A DNA stretch of 64,000 bases, taken from Hygrocybe punicea (Eukaryota; Basidiomycota; Agaricomycetes; Agaricales; Hygrophoraceae). The position numbers and the translations under genes are program-made. Every line of letters starts with the position of its first letter. Position 1 is the first letter of the stretch. The stretch covers positions 4,526,001 to 4,590,000 of the forward strand of contig OY744468.1 of NCBI GenBank assembly GCA_963556145.1, written 5' to 3'. Positions 47,139 through 56,907 of the stretch are shown here, piece by piece. The notes beneath the pieces were generated by a model, which made no database searches, was not told the origin of the DNA, and was given only the letters and a program-made list of their open reading frames with translations.

Positions 47139-47740
47139 TGTGATGGCGAGTTACGTTGTAGACCCAGAAGAGGAATCTACAAAAAGGGGTGATCAGCTAG
47201 AAAGTGATCTGAGGAATTAGTTTCTTTAGAGAGGTCTAGTCAATCCAACCCGAATCCAGGGGTTCTGGAATCAGAGGGAGAGTGTGGGGGAAAGGATGAA
47301 GAGCGGTGTAGACAATACGAAGAGTGGACTAAGAAATAGAACTGAAGTGCGCTGTAATAACATGTATTTCTATATTTTTTGTAGTGTAAAATGTGCTACT
47401 TTTATACTACTGTGAGGGATCCGGTGCTGTAGTAACCATGTACTACAAGCGAAGGCTGTAAGTGATAGGGGCGAGTAGAGAGGAGGATAGGAGGAATGGT
47501 GCTATGTACTAGGAGACGGGAAACGAAGATACATGATATATAACTATATACATACTGATTCCGGGTCGTTAGGGACATTGCATATTGAGTAGGAACGATT
47601 CCGGAGGTGGAATCCGGAGCAGAATCAATGGAATCAAGTGGAATCAAACAGAATCAAGCGGAATCGAACGGAATGGGAATGGACAGGAACAGAGTCAGAT
47701 ATGAAGAGGAAATGGATCCACACAATCCAGAGCCTCTACA
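47139..47740. mobile_element. Solo LTR, reverse copy of the 40985 family
   Basis: 602 bp, beginning TGTGATGGCGAG and ending GAGCCTCTACA. The reverse complement matches 40985-41607 (shared GGGGTGATCAGCTA and CAACCCGAATCCAGGGG). The flanks are ATGT (47135-47138) and ACGT (47741-47744). Removing it restores the LINE frame KYVRATGRLKD. Confidence 0.85.
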
Positions 47741-48315
47741 ACGTGCGCCACACAGGCAGATTGAAAGACTCCTTCAGTGACATTCGCAACTTGGCTAACA
47801 CCTAACTGACCCCGATATTTAACAGTGCCGCCACAACCACCTTTGCCAACAAAGACCCACCCCACCCCTACACCCGCTCGCTCACATCAAGATCTCCGCC
47901 ACCCTTATACCCGCCCAGTCCAAATCACCTTGTTCAACCGACTCAAACTCCATCGGTTATACACCTACCCACATACCTTAACTTCTCCAACCTGCGGCCC
48001 TATCTTCTTCGTGCATGCCCACTCCAGCAGCCAAGCACCTACTTGGTCAAGACCCCTCACACAGCACCCCTCACTAGCACCACCAGGCCCCCTCAACAGT
48101 CAGGTCATGCATCTAAAACAGCATTGGAAATGCTGGGGCCAAGGGGGACTTAATCCATCTTGGTCACATTTGCAAACCAGAGGAGCAGGACTTGGGATGG
48201 ATCCAAATTTTAATTACGTTCACCTACTTTAGCCTACATGTAACATCCGACATAGGGTACAACCCTGCGGGACAATAAACATGACACAACAAAAAAAAAA
48301 AAAAGGTGGTGAGCA

Positions 48316-49541
48316 TACTTAGGGCACCATGACCAGATGTCCTCCTCATTTGGCTGGCGTACACTCAGGACCTTTGTGGTTCAGGGAATGGCATTTGGAA
48401 CAGATGTGTGCATAGTTGCATTTGTTGTTCAAATTTGGGCACTTGTTTGTCATTCCAGGGGCAGCAGGGATCACATTTCCAGGACTGTGAGGTAGTGGAG
48501 CCTGAATGCCGTGGTTCATGTAATTTGTCCCAGGAATGGATCCAATGGAGTTGGAGGTCAGCAAACCCATTTGCATCAGTGAGGAGGAGGTCCCATCATT
48601 GGGTGACACAGATCCAGATCCCCTTGTCAAGGGATATGACATATTGGTGCTGTTCAATCGGGAGCGCTGCAAAAAGTCTGGAGATGTAGCAACTGTGCCG
48701 TCATAATTCGTGGTTGCATTTTGGAAACATGAATAAGGTTGCTTCAATGGTAGGGTCCCATGCAGTGATCCATTCACCATGGGAGGTAACAGTTTTGGCA
48801 GGGGAAGAAGGCCCCAGTGAGATTTTGGAGGAGCCGACCTGTTCCTTTCATGAGTTGGAGGAGGGAGTGGTAAAGGGGCTGGAGAGGACATGGTTGAGGT
48901 CGACAGCCCATCCAGAGACAAGGTTGGTCCATTCCAAAGAAGGGAATTGAGGACCGTCAGCAGCATTGATGATTGAGGCGATAGTGAATTTGATATCAGT
49001 AAATTTGATATTGCAGGAGAAATTCTCAAGAGAAGATTGGGTTTCCTGTAGAGATGGGGGGAGAACCATGGATGGTGAAATTCCCAGATGATCCATGGGA
49101 GAAGAGAGACGTTGACCCTCTGTTTGGGAGGATGAGTGTTGTCATCATCTTCATCAGCGATAGGTCATTTGGAGGGTCACAAAAGGGTCCCAGTAATATG
49201 GCAGCATCATCATTGCCATCCCCGGTATCATGTTCACCATACTCGAGGTCAACAAGTCGGTTGGTGGCATTTGAACAGGATAAGCTGCCTTGTCGGATGT
49301 TGTCAAAACTGTCCAACATTTGACAGTAGGTGCCAAAAGCCTGTCTATTAGCTGTATCCTCTTCCGTTGACCCATGAAACAGGATGGTGCTTGCAAGTTT
49401 GAGGATGGCATCTGATTTTTCCTTTCTACTGGCACAATATTCCTCAGTAATCTTGAGACACGTATCCCAGAGTTCTCTGTTGAGGTCCGGTGTCCCTTGT
49501 GTTTGACTCTGCATGTCATTGGTGTTCTCATACTGAGGCAT
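48316..49541 (-). pseudogene. Old Ngaro/DIRS-like element: gag
   Basis: Minus-strand open stretches 49541-49026 and 49029-48346 (plus an overlapping frame 49096-48848) form a gag-like protein starting MPQYENTND. They end in a Cys/His-rich tail CPNLNNKCNYAHICSKC..NHKGPEC, the C-x-C-H-type knuckle usual in gag of DIRS/Ngaro elements of fungi. A frame shift near 49030 breaks it. The LINE at 45471 separates it from the RT. Confidence 0.65.
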
Positions 49542-49680
49542 AAAGACGATGTAACAGAGTTTATGAGAGTCAAAACCAAAAAACTGTAGATCTACAGAGT
49601 GGGGATATTAGATAAAGAGCAAACATAGTAGAAAATCTTACCCAGGAAGGGGACGGTAATTCCCAAGGACAGGAGGTCTC

Positions 49681-49724
49681 CATTTGAGGGTAATTTTTGT
49701 GTTCAAAGGAACCATTGAATACTG
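49681..49724. repeat. Isolated end of the 2402 MITE family
   Basis: The sequence matches the right end of the element at 2402-2766 (TTTTTGTGTTCAAAGGA and CCATTGAATACTG, followed by TA). No partner end was found within the window, so it is a fragment or one end of a longer, undetected element. Confidence 0.7.
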
Positions 49725-49945
49725 TAAGTATGTCAAGATTTTCTTGGTGCTCATTTGATTTTATTAACATCATTTCATTGACTTGCCTAAATATTTCGCT
49801 GATGGGGACCTCGTGAAACGCATTAAGGTTGTATGTACAACAGATCATCGGAACTCGGAAGAGTCATTATAACAGGGAAGGGGATTATAAGGCTACAAAG
49901 TAAATTTGGGATCCTGTGCGAAAGCGACAATGATGGCGAAAGTAT

Positions 49946-52076
49946 CTATACGAGGGCGGCGGACTGAAGGTAATCTCTGAAAATCGAGTCTCGAACTACC
50001 GTCAGGGGGAACGTTAGATTACTTAGAAGCTTTTGAGAAAATGGGTACACACCGTTAGCAATAATGCTATGAGTGGTTTTCGTGTCCTGCGTAAGGATTA
50101 TTAATCAGAACCTTCACGTAAAAGTGGAGTAAGGTGTGACTTATACGTACCACGACGCTCGTTAGATGGGAATACAGTCCCCGCCGGTTCTGGTTATTCC
50201 GGTTATGTGCTTGCATGAAGTGGGTCCGGAAGTATTGCACGACGCTGTCGAAGTCGTTGGGACGCTCGCCATAGGAAGTAATGCTAGTAAAAGAAATAGA
50301 CTGTGGGCGAATGCAGAGGTACGGTGCAAGGGACCTGCAACGCACTATTTCTTGACTCTGACGCCAGCAGCTAGTTTTTGTTTGAGAAGATCCGTCTTGT
50401 CTATTAAACGATTGAGGTGGTGGAAAGGGCTTGTTTAAACTTAATATCGCAAGAGAGTCATAGACAACGTACTCAGGAACAGAACAAGATGCACACTCTT
50501 CAATAACGAATTTGAACATATCTGAGTAAAAAGCCGCAGAGAATCGTCAATCCGATTGGTTCGCGGATCTTCCTCGAGATACTGGCATAGAATTACATCA
50601 GCGAAATGTTGACCTCAGTGCCAATATTAAATGTGGAGCGGGGTGGAAGCAGACAAGGATTTTTTTGGAAGGCGATGAGGATGCTCTGCATGAAAACATC
50701 CAAGTTACGTACCTGATCAAAAGCGCTGATCGGCGCCAAAAAGATGATGGCGTTCGCATCGTCGAAGTATGGAACCCAAGTATGACGTTGCCCACGTGCG
50801 CCGCCCACGTCGAAAAGATGCCAAGTCACTCCCTTGCCGCAGAGGTCCACGTCGAAGATATGTTCGGCGACACCCATGGTTTGGATCCGGGCGTGGAGGA
50901 TATCGTCTATGTGTGGTGAGTAAAAGTCAAGTAGAATATGGGACAATACGAGAACTTGCCAGTGGTGGGCCAGTAGCCGCGCGAGGCGATGCGGGTAATA
51001 TCATTGAGGAAGCTATCCAGAAATCGCACATCGGTTCAAGGTTCAAGGTTCAACAAGCAACGTTGTGTGAAGATCGCACTCACAATTCTTCCCACTCGTC
51101 CAACTTCAACTTTCTCTTAGCAATTAAGGCCCTGACCGTAGGATGCAGCCACAGCTCTTGAATCTCTAGCTTCAATGCACTCATCATCTTAGCGACATCC
51201 TCCACCACCGCATTTCCCCTCATTGTCGAGTGGTCATTCGCCGACTTCAATTCTAGATTGTAGTTCATGCGAGGACGTTTGACGTCCAGTCCGTTCTCAA
51301 TTGAACGAGCTTGCCATCCACTTCGCACGAACACGCGACCCTTCCCTGAACCGGACACAGTAATGCCGTCCGTCAGACGCTCCGCAAGCTGCGTATCCGC
51401 CGCAACAAGTGGGGAGAGACGACAACGGAGGTTGGCGATTTGGTACTTCAGCGATTCATTCCCGGAGTTTTGTCGAAGATGCCGAGAGGGATTTTGAGAT
51501 TGGTTGGAGCCTGAGGGTAAGGGCTGATCAGTCAGAGATATAGACGAGCGAGGGGTTCTGCTTTGGGTGGTAGAGGAGGAGTTGCCAGCGTCGTTCGAGG
51601 AAAGGTGGCGGTCCGCATCCGGAATATCGAAGGTGTCCCCCCAAGTTTCAAGAGTTGTTAGAATGTGTTTGAGTGAACGGACGACATTATAAAATACGAC
51701 GGTGCGCCAGGACGAGCGTTCATTATCGAGTGAATTTGGCTGGTACATGAGTTGGAACTGCTTCTGTAAGGTGGATTTCCCAGACTCGGCCTGACCAAGA
51801 ACTAGAAGCTGAGCAAGCGCATGGTGGGTTATATGCGTCTCTTCATTGAGAATATGAGCAAAATGCAAAATTGGATCCCACCTTGACATCATCTTTCGAC
51901 TTTTTGAGTCTCTCGCGATCCAAGCGCAGCTCTTCGTCGATCTGCTCTGAAATGAGCTTCGCCTGCTCCTCACGTTGAAGACGAGATCTTCGGTCAAGTT
52001 CAGACTCGGCCTCCGGCGGGCGCAGAGCAACAGAGATCGGATCGTCCTCACTGTAAACGGAGGGAGTCCGGGACAT
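49946..52076 (-). CDS. Heterotrimeric G-protein alpha subunit, divergent
   Basis: Predicted GTP-binding signalling subunit, 510 aa from nine exons: 52076-51882, 51808-51084, 51012-50960, 50906-50713, 50581-50473, 50400-50346, 50283-50151, 50086-50049 and 49976-49946; all phases agree. Seen: P-loop GQAESGKST (70-78); switch I RIQTMG (Arg331 kept); switch II DVGGARGQ (357-364), where the catalytic Gln is Ala361; NKTD (426-429); TSVVDT in place of TCAT; and C-terminus SAALV. The helical domain has a Ser-rich insert (about 125-230), making it longer than the usual 350 aa. It begins MSRT, not MG, so there is no N-myristoylation site. The 50959-50907 intron has a GC donor. It belongs to the long fungal-specific G-alpha group. 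It is divergent from the cyclophilin. Confidence 0.9.
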
Positions 52077-52209
52077 GTTTGGGTTGTAGCAAGACAGGAA
52101 CGAGTTTATATGGGCCCTAAGCGGGGCACGTGACTCGGCGTGTGACTGCCCAACGGAAATTTATTTAATAATTTGAAATTTCGCCAACGGCGACCGTCAA
52201 TCTTCACAA
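52077..52209. promoter_or_regulatory. Shared divergent promoter with E-box
   Basis: 133 bp separate the start codons of the G-alpha gene and the cyclophilin. A CACGTG E-box (CACGTGAC) lies at 52127-52132, a site type bound by bHLH proteins, and an A/T-rich TTTATTTAATAATT stretch at about 52160-52173. A regulatory role is inferred from position. Confidence 0.5.
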
Positions 52210-53006
52210 ATGGTTAGCCATCACTAGACTGACAAGAATCCGTCCTGACCTCTTTTTTTACAGTCGGTAACTCTCCACACCACGCATGGGGATCTTAAGG
52301 TACCAACCAACTCAGACGTCAATCCGTTGGTTACCAACTTTCTTTGGGCAGATTGAAGTCTTTTGTGAAGCGGTGCCGAAAGCAGCAGAGGCCAGCAAAC
52401 TATAGGCCATTCCAGACCCGCGCTAATGACCTTAAATTATTCTAGAACTTCCTCGCGTTGTGTGCTTCTAGCTTCTATAATGGCTGCCTCTTTCATCGCA
52501 ATATTAAGGGCTTCATGATCCAAACTGGCGATCCTTCAGGGTCTGGGAAAGGTGGCCAAAGCATCTGGGGCAAGCCCTTTCCTGACGAGATCAGGTCAAC
52601 TCTCAAAGTGAGAATGTCTCATCGTATTCCGCTTGTAATTAAGCCTTTTGTCAACTTCATTGGCAGTTCAATGCACGCGGTGTTGTTGCTATGGCCAACT
52701 CGGGCGCCGACTCGAACAAGTCCCAGTTCTTCATCACGTATACCAAGCAACCTCATCTAGACGCTAAATATACTATAGTCGGCAAGGTTATCGACGGCAC
52801 GGACTCGACCCTTGACGCAATGGAACGAGTGCCTGTAAATCAGAGATACAGACCGCTTACTGAGATAAAGTTGATGCATGTCAGTTTTTCGTTCACCGTC
52901 TTATTTTATCGTGAAACGAACATTTAACCATACATCACCATGATGACTCTTACAGGTAACAATTCATGCGAATCCAATCGCAGACAGCGAATTAGTTTCA
53001 CGTTGA
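52210..53006 (+). CDS. PPIL3-type cyclophilin (peptidyl-prolyl isomerase)
   Basis: Predicted cis-trans prolyl isomerase of the spliceosome-associated PPIL3 (Cyp10) group, 167 aa (human protein about 161). Six exons: 52210-52212, 52264-52299, 52352-52390, 52446-52607, 52667-52879 and 52956-53006. The first exon is the ATG alone. Seen: [41 protein letters not shown] (active-site Arg, Phe and Gln), [19 protein letters not shown] and TIHANP, which match the PPIL3 pattern along the whole length. The third intron begins GC (GAG|GCCAGC), a weak donor; the frame and family match require it. It ends 154 bp before the convergent capping-protein gene. Confidence 0.92.
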
Positions 53007-53160
53007 CCGACATCCCGACACCGATCGGTTTATTTGGAATTTGATCCGGTACGATCTGAACCCCTGAGCCCAAGATATTATCACATCATAAACTTGCCGG
53101 TGTGTCAACGCCACAATAAAAAACCCTATTGGACTTGTCAACGCCGCTGTTAGGCGTTCC

Positions 53161-54451
53161 TCACCGCTTGATGAACCCTACTAATTCTTTCTGCAACTCA
53201 CGCTGTTTTCGAGCCTTCTCCAAGTCGACGACGCTCCTCAAATCATAGACAATGTCACGAGTTTTACCAAAATAGACCTGTGTGATCAAGGAGGCAATCG
53301 ATATTTGAGGATTAGATAGTCTGAACTTACCTCCTGCAAAAGGTTCCGCATCTTGATCTCCATTTCCTCCACCATTCTACCTGTGTTAGATATATGAGAC
53401 GAGGAGTCGTGCAAAGGCCAATCTTGCTCCGTCTATTATTTGACGATCAACGATAGAACACGGCAGCAACGCGAAAGGGTGTCTGCTCACTTGTCTAGTC
53501 ATGCTTCCACTCAAAATGACCTCCCCCTCCCTCCTCCACCCCTCACTGGCCGCAGCCCCTCGCTTCTCCCCGATATTGACCCCAACAACTTGTGTGTCCG
53601 TCTCGGAATCTGCACCGCGCCGCGTAACGAGTTGCAGCATAACGGTAGATGTTAATTTGTAGTGAGCCTGGCGCCCACGCTCTGCTGTCTCGAAAACGTG
53701 AATGGAGTCCCATGAACCGGAGGGTTCGTTGGGAGCCGTAGGGGTCATCGCTTCGAAAGGGAGAGGAGGTCAAGTGGGTGAAATAGGCGATGTGCAAGCG
53801 ATACGGACTCTTTTTGAGCAAGACGACACCCGCAAATCCACCATCATCCAAGTCCCAGAGATAGACAGATGAGACTCCACCTTCATAATACCTTTTATAT
53901 CATACATGACATTGCATTTACATTCACATTGGCATGGCAGAGCAATATCAGCTGTATATATGCGTAAAATAATGTGAAAACATACGCACATTTCACGATA
54001 GGTATCGAACGCCTCGTTTGCTGAAATCTCCAATTTGCGGAGCTTTGGGGAGGGCGTGGTTCCATCCTCGAGGGGAGGATCATATTCATTCGACCATGGG
54101 GATCTGTACAAAAAAGTTGAAAACGGTCAGACTCGGGAAAGAACCCAATCCGTATTGTCCCCATCTCGTCGTCCTTTCACACCACCACACAGTCAAGTCG
54201 ACCGTACCCATGCTACCATAGAAATGACACCTCACTCACCGATAACTCTCCCCATCGCGATTGTAGTCACACGTCAGGTAGTCCCTGCCAGTAGCGCGAT
54301 CTGTCTTCAACTTTAAGGGTTGATCCACACTGCCCAATAGGTCGTCGGCGTAGTCGGGGCATATCCCAATCAAAGCTGCCACATTCTCTTCGGTCTTGGT
54401 AGGAGGGAGACGTCGCATTAGGTCGAGCATTGAGTCGACGAGGTCTGCCAT
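53161..54451 (-). CDS. F-actin-capping protein subunit beta
   Basis: Predicted beta subunit of the heterodimer that caps actin barbed ends. Six exons give 295 aa: 54451-54240, 54103-53990, 53891-53809, 53750-53491, 53432-53331 and 53277-53161. Seen: [104 protein letters not shown] and [14 protein letters not shown]. These follow capping protein beta from end to end. An insert between VML and SGSM (Arg/Glu/Gly rich, about 30 residues) is longer than in animals. The start at 54451 is chosen over 54508 because [14 protein letters not shown] fits the family N-terminus. Confidence 0.95.
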
Positions 54452-54559
54452 GATTTGGTTCGAGCGATGGTGGTCTTCCGAGTCTGAAATCAAGAGGAGA
54501 ACGGGCAAACGAGTCGGAAGATACGAACTGGCAATCGTCTTACTAAGAATCTTTACCGT

Positions 54560-54949
54560 GACTAAGAATCTTTGGTCTTGAGATTGATGAAGTTAAAGAC
54601 CGCGCTTGCCATCTTACTAATGTCCTCTCGCAACGCTGCGTGTTCATCTTGTAGGACGAACTTCGCCATTGTTCATTCCCAGCATGCTCATCCTGGCACT
54701 TTTCGTGGATCCGCCGAACACATGGAAGATTTTACTCTTCTCCTTCATTTTTGGGGAGGGTCGACCTCATCCACCATTATCGTGGTTGATTTGCTGATGA
54801 GCACTTGGCGGAGCAATTCAGGTGACCGTGCTCCTTAGGATGGCTGTTACAGCTTCGGCGTCACATCTTACGTTGGGGACCCATAGCGAGGATGATCTCC
54901 AAAATATGAACAGGGTAATTATGTATATCTTATTACATACATAATATCG
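54560..54949 (-). pseudogene. 3' end of a gene beside the Ngaro insertion
   Basis: Minus-strand pieces look coding: CDAEAVTAILRSTVT (about 54865-54820), ELLRQVLISKSTTIMVDEV (about 54825-54765), and after an intron-like gap MAKFVLQDEHAALRED and FNFINLKTKDS ending at TAG near 54560. No family is recognised. The coding signal stops at the Ngaro element, so the upstream part was probably cut off by its insertion or lies in decayed DNA beyond 60641. Confidence 0.4.
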
Positions 54950-55123
54950 TCTATGTCCGTGCAGGCAAAGTTTCTGGCAGAAGGAATTTGTTTCGGAAGT
55001 GGTTACGAGAAACAAATCTGTGGTATAGCGAGAAACTCAGTTTTTGGGGGAAAAAACAGGAAGGGGTTTTTTCAAACTCGAAAACAGTGTCCAGTCCTAA
55101 TCGAGAAGTCGAATGAGCTGCGA
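54950..55123 (-). repeat. Ngaro repeat B2
   Basis: 174 bp starting TCTATGTCCGTGCAGG, apparently identical to 55436-55609. Confidence 0.92.
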
Positions 55124-55276
55124 GGGTGGGAGGGACAAGCAGCAGGTCTGAATAAAATGTGAACACAATGTCGAGTTAGTTGAGGAAGCCGTTATGTCTT
55201 ATAGCAAGTATATTGATGAAGATATCTGCTGCTAGGGAGTGGCGGGGGGGTAGAATGAGGGAGCTGGAGGGTGGGT

Positions 55277-55435
55277 GAAATGAAAGAGATAATCTGCTCT
55301 ATTGAGCAGGGAAGATCTTTTGGAGTGGCAAGTGGGAGTGGCACGAGCTGAGAGGCAGACGCGCCACAACTTGCCAAATTTGTATATAGACTTAATTCTA
55401 ATTTACACTCATTCTTTGTGTTTGTTAGAAGACAA
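55277..55435 (-). repeat. Ngaro repeat A2
   Basis: 159 bp starting GAAATGAAAGAGATAATC, a near-identical copy of 60482-60640. Confidence 0.92.
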
Positions 55436-55609
55436 TCTATGTCCGTGCAGGCAAAGTTTCTGGCAGAAGGAATTTGTTTCGGAAGTGGTTACGAGAAACA
55501 AATCTGTGGTATAGCGAGAAACTCAGTTTTTGGGGGAAAAAACAGGAAGGGGTTTTTTCAAACTCGAAAACAGTGTCCAGTCCTAATCGAGAAGTCGAAT
55601 GAGCTGCGA
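55436..55609 (-). repeat. Ngaro repeat B1
   Basis: 174 bp, copy of 54950-55123, directly abutting A2. Confidence 0.92.
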
Positions 55610-55689
55610 CTCCCAGATGTTAGGAGCCCAGCGACGCGTTAAGCGAAGTGGACTCCCAATGATTAGGAGATGGGTGAGTTACTCACAGT

Positions 55690-56907
55690 TTAGCGGGGAG
55701 GTGGCATTGCATAGCGGAGGAAGGGTTCCAGGATTGGCGTTCCCTGCATATATGGGGCCATGACTACTGCGTGTTGGCATAGGTATGTTAGGAATGCGCC
55801 GGAGGTCCAGCGACCAATGGTTTTTACCACCTCGAAGGGAACGCCTCGTAGTAGGAGTTCAAGTGTGGCTCCAATACGGATCCCATGTCCCTGAAAGGGA
55901 GGTATTTTCAGTGCTTTGCTGATATCCTTCAGCCGTGATATGAAAGCTGATCGCGTGAGAGGTCGGAGTCCTTGAGGGTGGCGCCATGCGAATAAAGGAT
56001 CAGCTGGGGATGGGTTGTTGATGGCGAAGTGGTTATTGATGGCGGCCTCTGGATCTGATGGGCCTGGTTGTGTCGACCAGTATATATCCTCACCTTCTCG
56101 TGAAGTCTTGGTGACTGGGATGTGGAAGACTGATACTTTGAGATTGTTGCGATCTTTCCGCCACGTCATGTCAGAGCGTTTGACATGTAGGTTAGGATTG
56201 AAGGCTTTTAAAGTGGGAACGGTAAGTTCACCAAGCCGAGATACGGAATAAAAGGCGGTCGTAAGGCAAGCATAGAAGGCGGCATCGAAAGGGAGCGTTA
56301 GGTCCAGTTTATCCTTGGCCATTGCTAGGAATTCGGTGGTGACGGGTTCTCTCTTCGCACGAATGGATGTGGGGGGAGTGAGGGAAATGGCGCCATCGAG
56401 GGCCGCTTTTATCTCTGGGTGATTGGTGGACCATGGCTGGCCATGGAGAATGTGCCATGCACGGACAGCGAAGACATAATTAGCCAGCGTCTTTCCGGAG
56501 TAAGCTCCGGCGCAGTTGGCGATGAAGGCGAGGACTAGGACAGGCCCGGCTGGACATCGTTGAGGTTCAGGGATGCTGCGGAGATCACAGAACTGGTGAA
56601 ATGCGAGAAGTCCTGCACCGTATCCAGCCCGAGTGCCTTGAGCCCAGGATACACCGATGACCTCTAGGATTCGGTCTAGGTCAGCGTCGGTGATGTGGAG
56701 GGTGTGTCCGTTAGCATCATGTGCCGTACGTGTTCGAGCTGGTACCCATAGCCGCAGACGGTCGCGGGCAAGGCAGTGGGGACGAAGCGGTGAGTCAAGA
56801 GGGGCCAATCCGAGTCGATATGGTTGTGGCCTAGAAGGAACTGGGGCCGGGGGGGGATTGAAGGGTGGATCAACCAGACCATTGGCTTCGGAGGGCTCGT
56901 ATATCAG
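55690..56907 (-). CDS. Ngaro tyrosine recombinase
   Basis: About 405 aa, from the end of the RT/RNase H frame to the stop at 55690. Seen: an N-terminal SAM-like region (GVSWAQGTRAGYGAGLLAF); catalytic Arg in SVSRLGEL; the H-x-x-R box GHGIRIG; and GRWTSGAFLTYLC with the nucleophilic Tyr. All four catalytic positions are present. It would insert the circular cDNA into the genome. The domain start overlaps the end of the RT frame by a few codons. Remarkably, this reading frame stays open far upstream, to 59160, through the whole RT/RNase H region. How the protein is started (frameshift, splicing or internal start) is unknown. Confidence 0.9.
   Translation of the reverse strand: MIYEPSEANGLVDPPFNPPPAPVPSRPQPYRLGLAPLDSPLRPHCLARDRLRLWVPARTRTAHDANGHTLHITDADLDRILEVIGVSWAQGTRAGYGAGLLAFHQFCDLRSIPEPQRCPAGPVLVLAFIANCAGAYSGKTLANYVFAVRAWHILHGQPWSTNHPEIKAALDGAISLTPPTSIRAKREPVTTEFLAMAKDKLDLTLPFDAAFYACLTTAFYSVSRLGELTVPTLKAFNPNLHVKRSDMTWRKDRNNLKVSVFHIPVTKTSREGEDIYWSTQPGPSDPEAAINNHFAINNPSPADPLFAWRHPQGLRPLTRSAFISRLKDISKALKIPPFQGHGIRIGATLELLLRGVPFEVVKTIGRWTSGAFLTYLCQHAVVMAPYMQGTPILEPFLRYAMPPPR

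Larger units (their letters stand above)
45471..48302 (+). mobile_element. 5'-truncated LINE (Tad/I-like) with poly-A tail
   Basis: A poly-A tract ends the element at 48290-48304. The duplication AAGGTGGTGAGCA is found at 45457-45469 and 48303-48315 (13 bp). The plus strand holds the end of an RT (ITRALRMTLNDLL, HAGILPIDLL), an RNase H domain and a CCHC-like end (CPKCTLAKETVHHFLFDC). The 5' side is missing, as expected from target-primed reverse transcription. A hAT MITE (46601-46920) and a solo LTR (47139-47740) interrupt it. Confidence 0.85.

Noticed and set aside
54453..54508. Upstream ATG at 54508 as start of capping protein beta
   Set aside because: The family N-terminus aligns from [14 protein letters not shown] (54451); the extra 19 residues have no counterpart.
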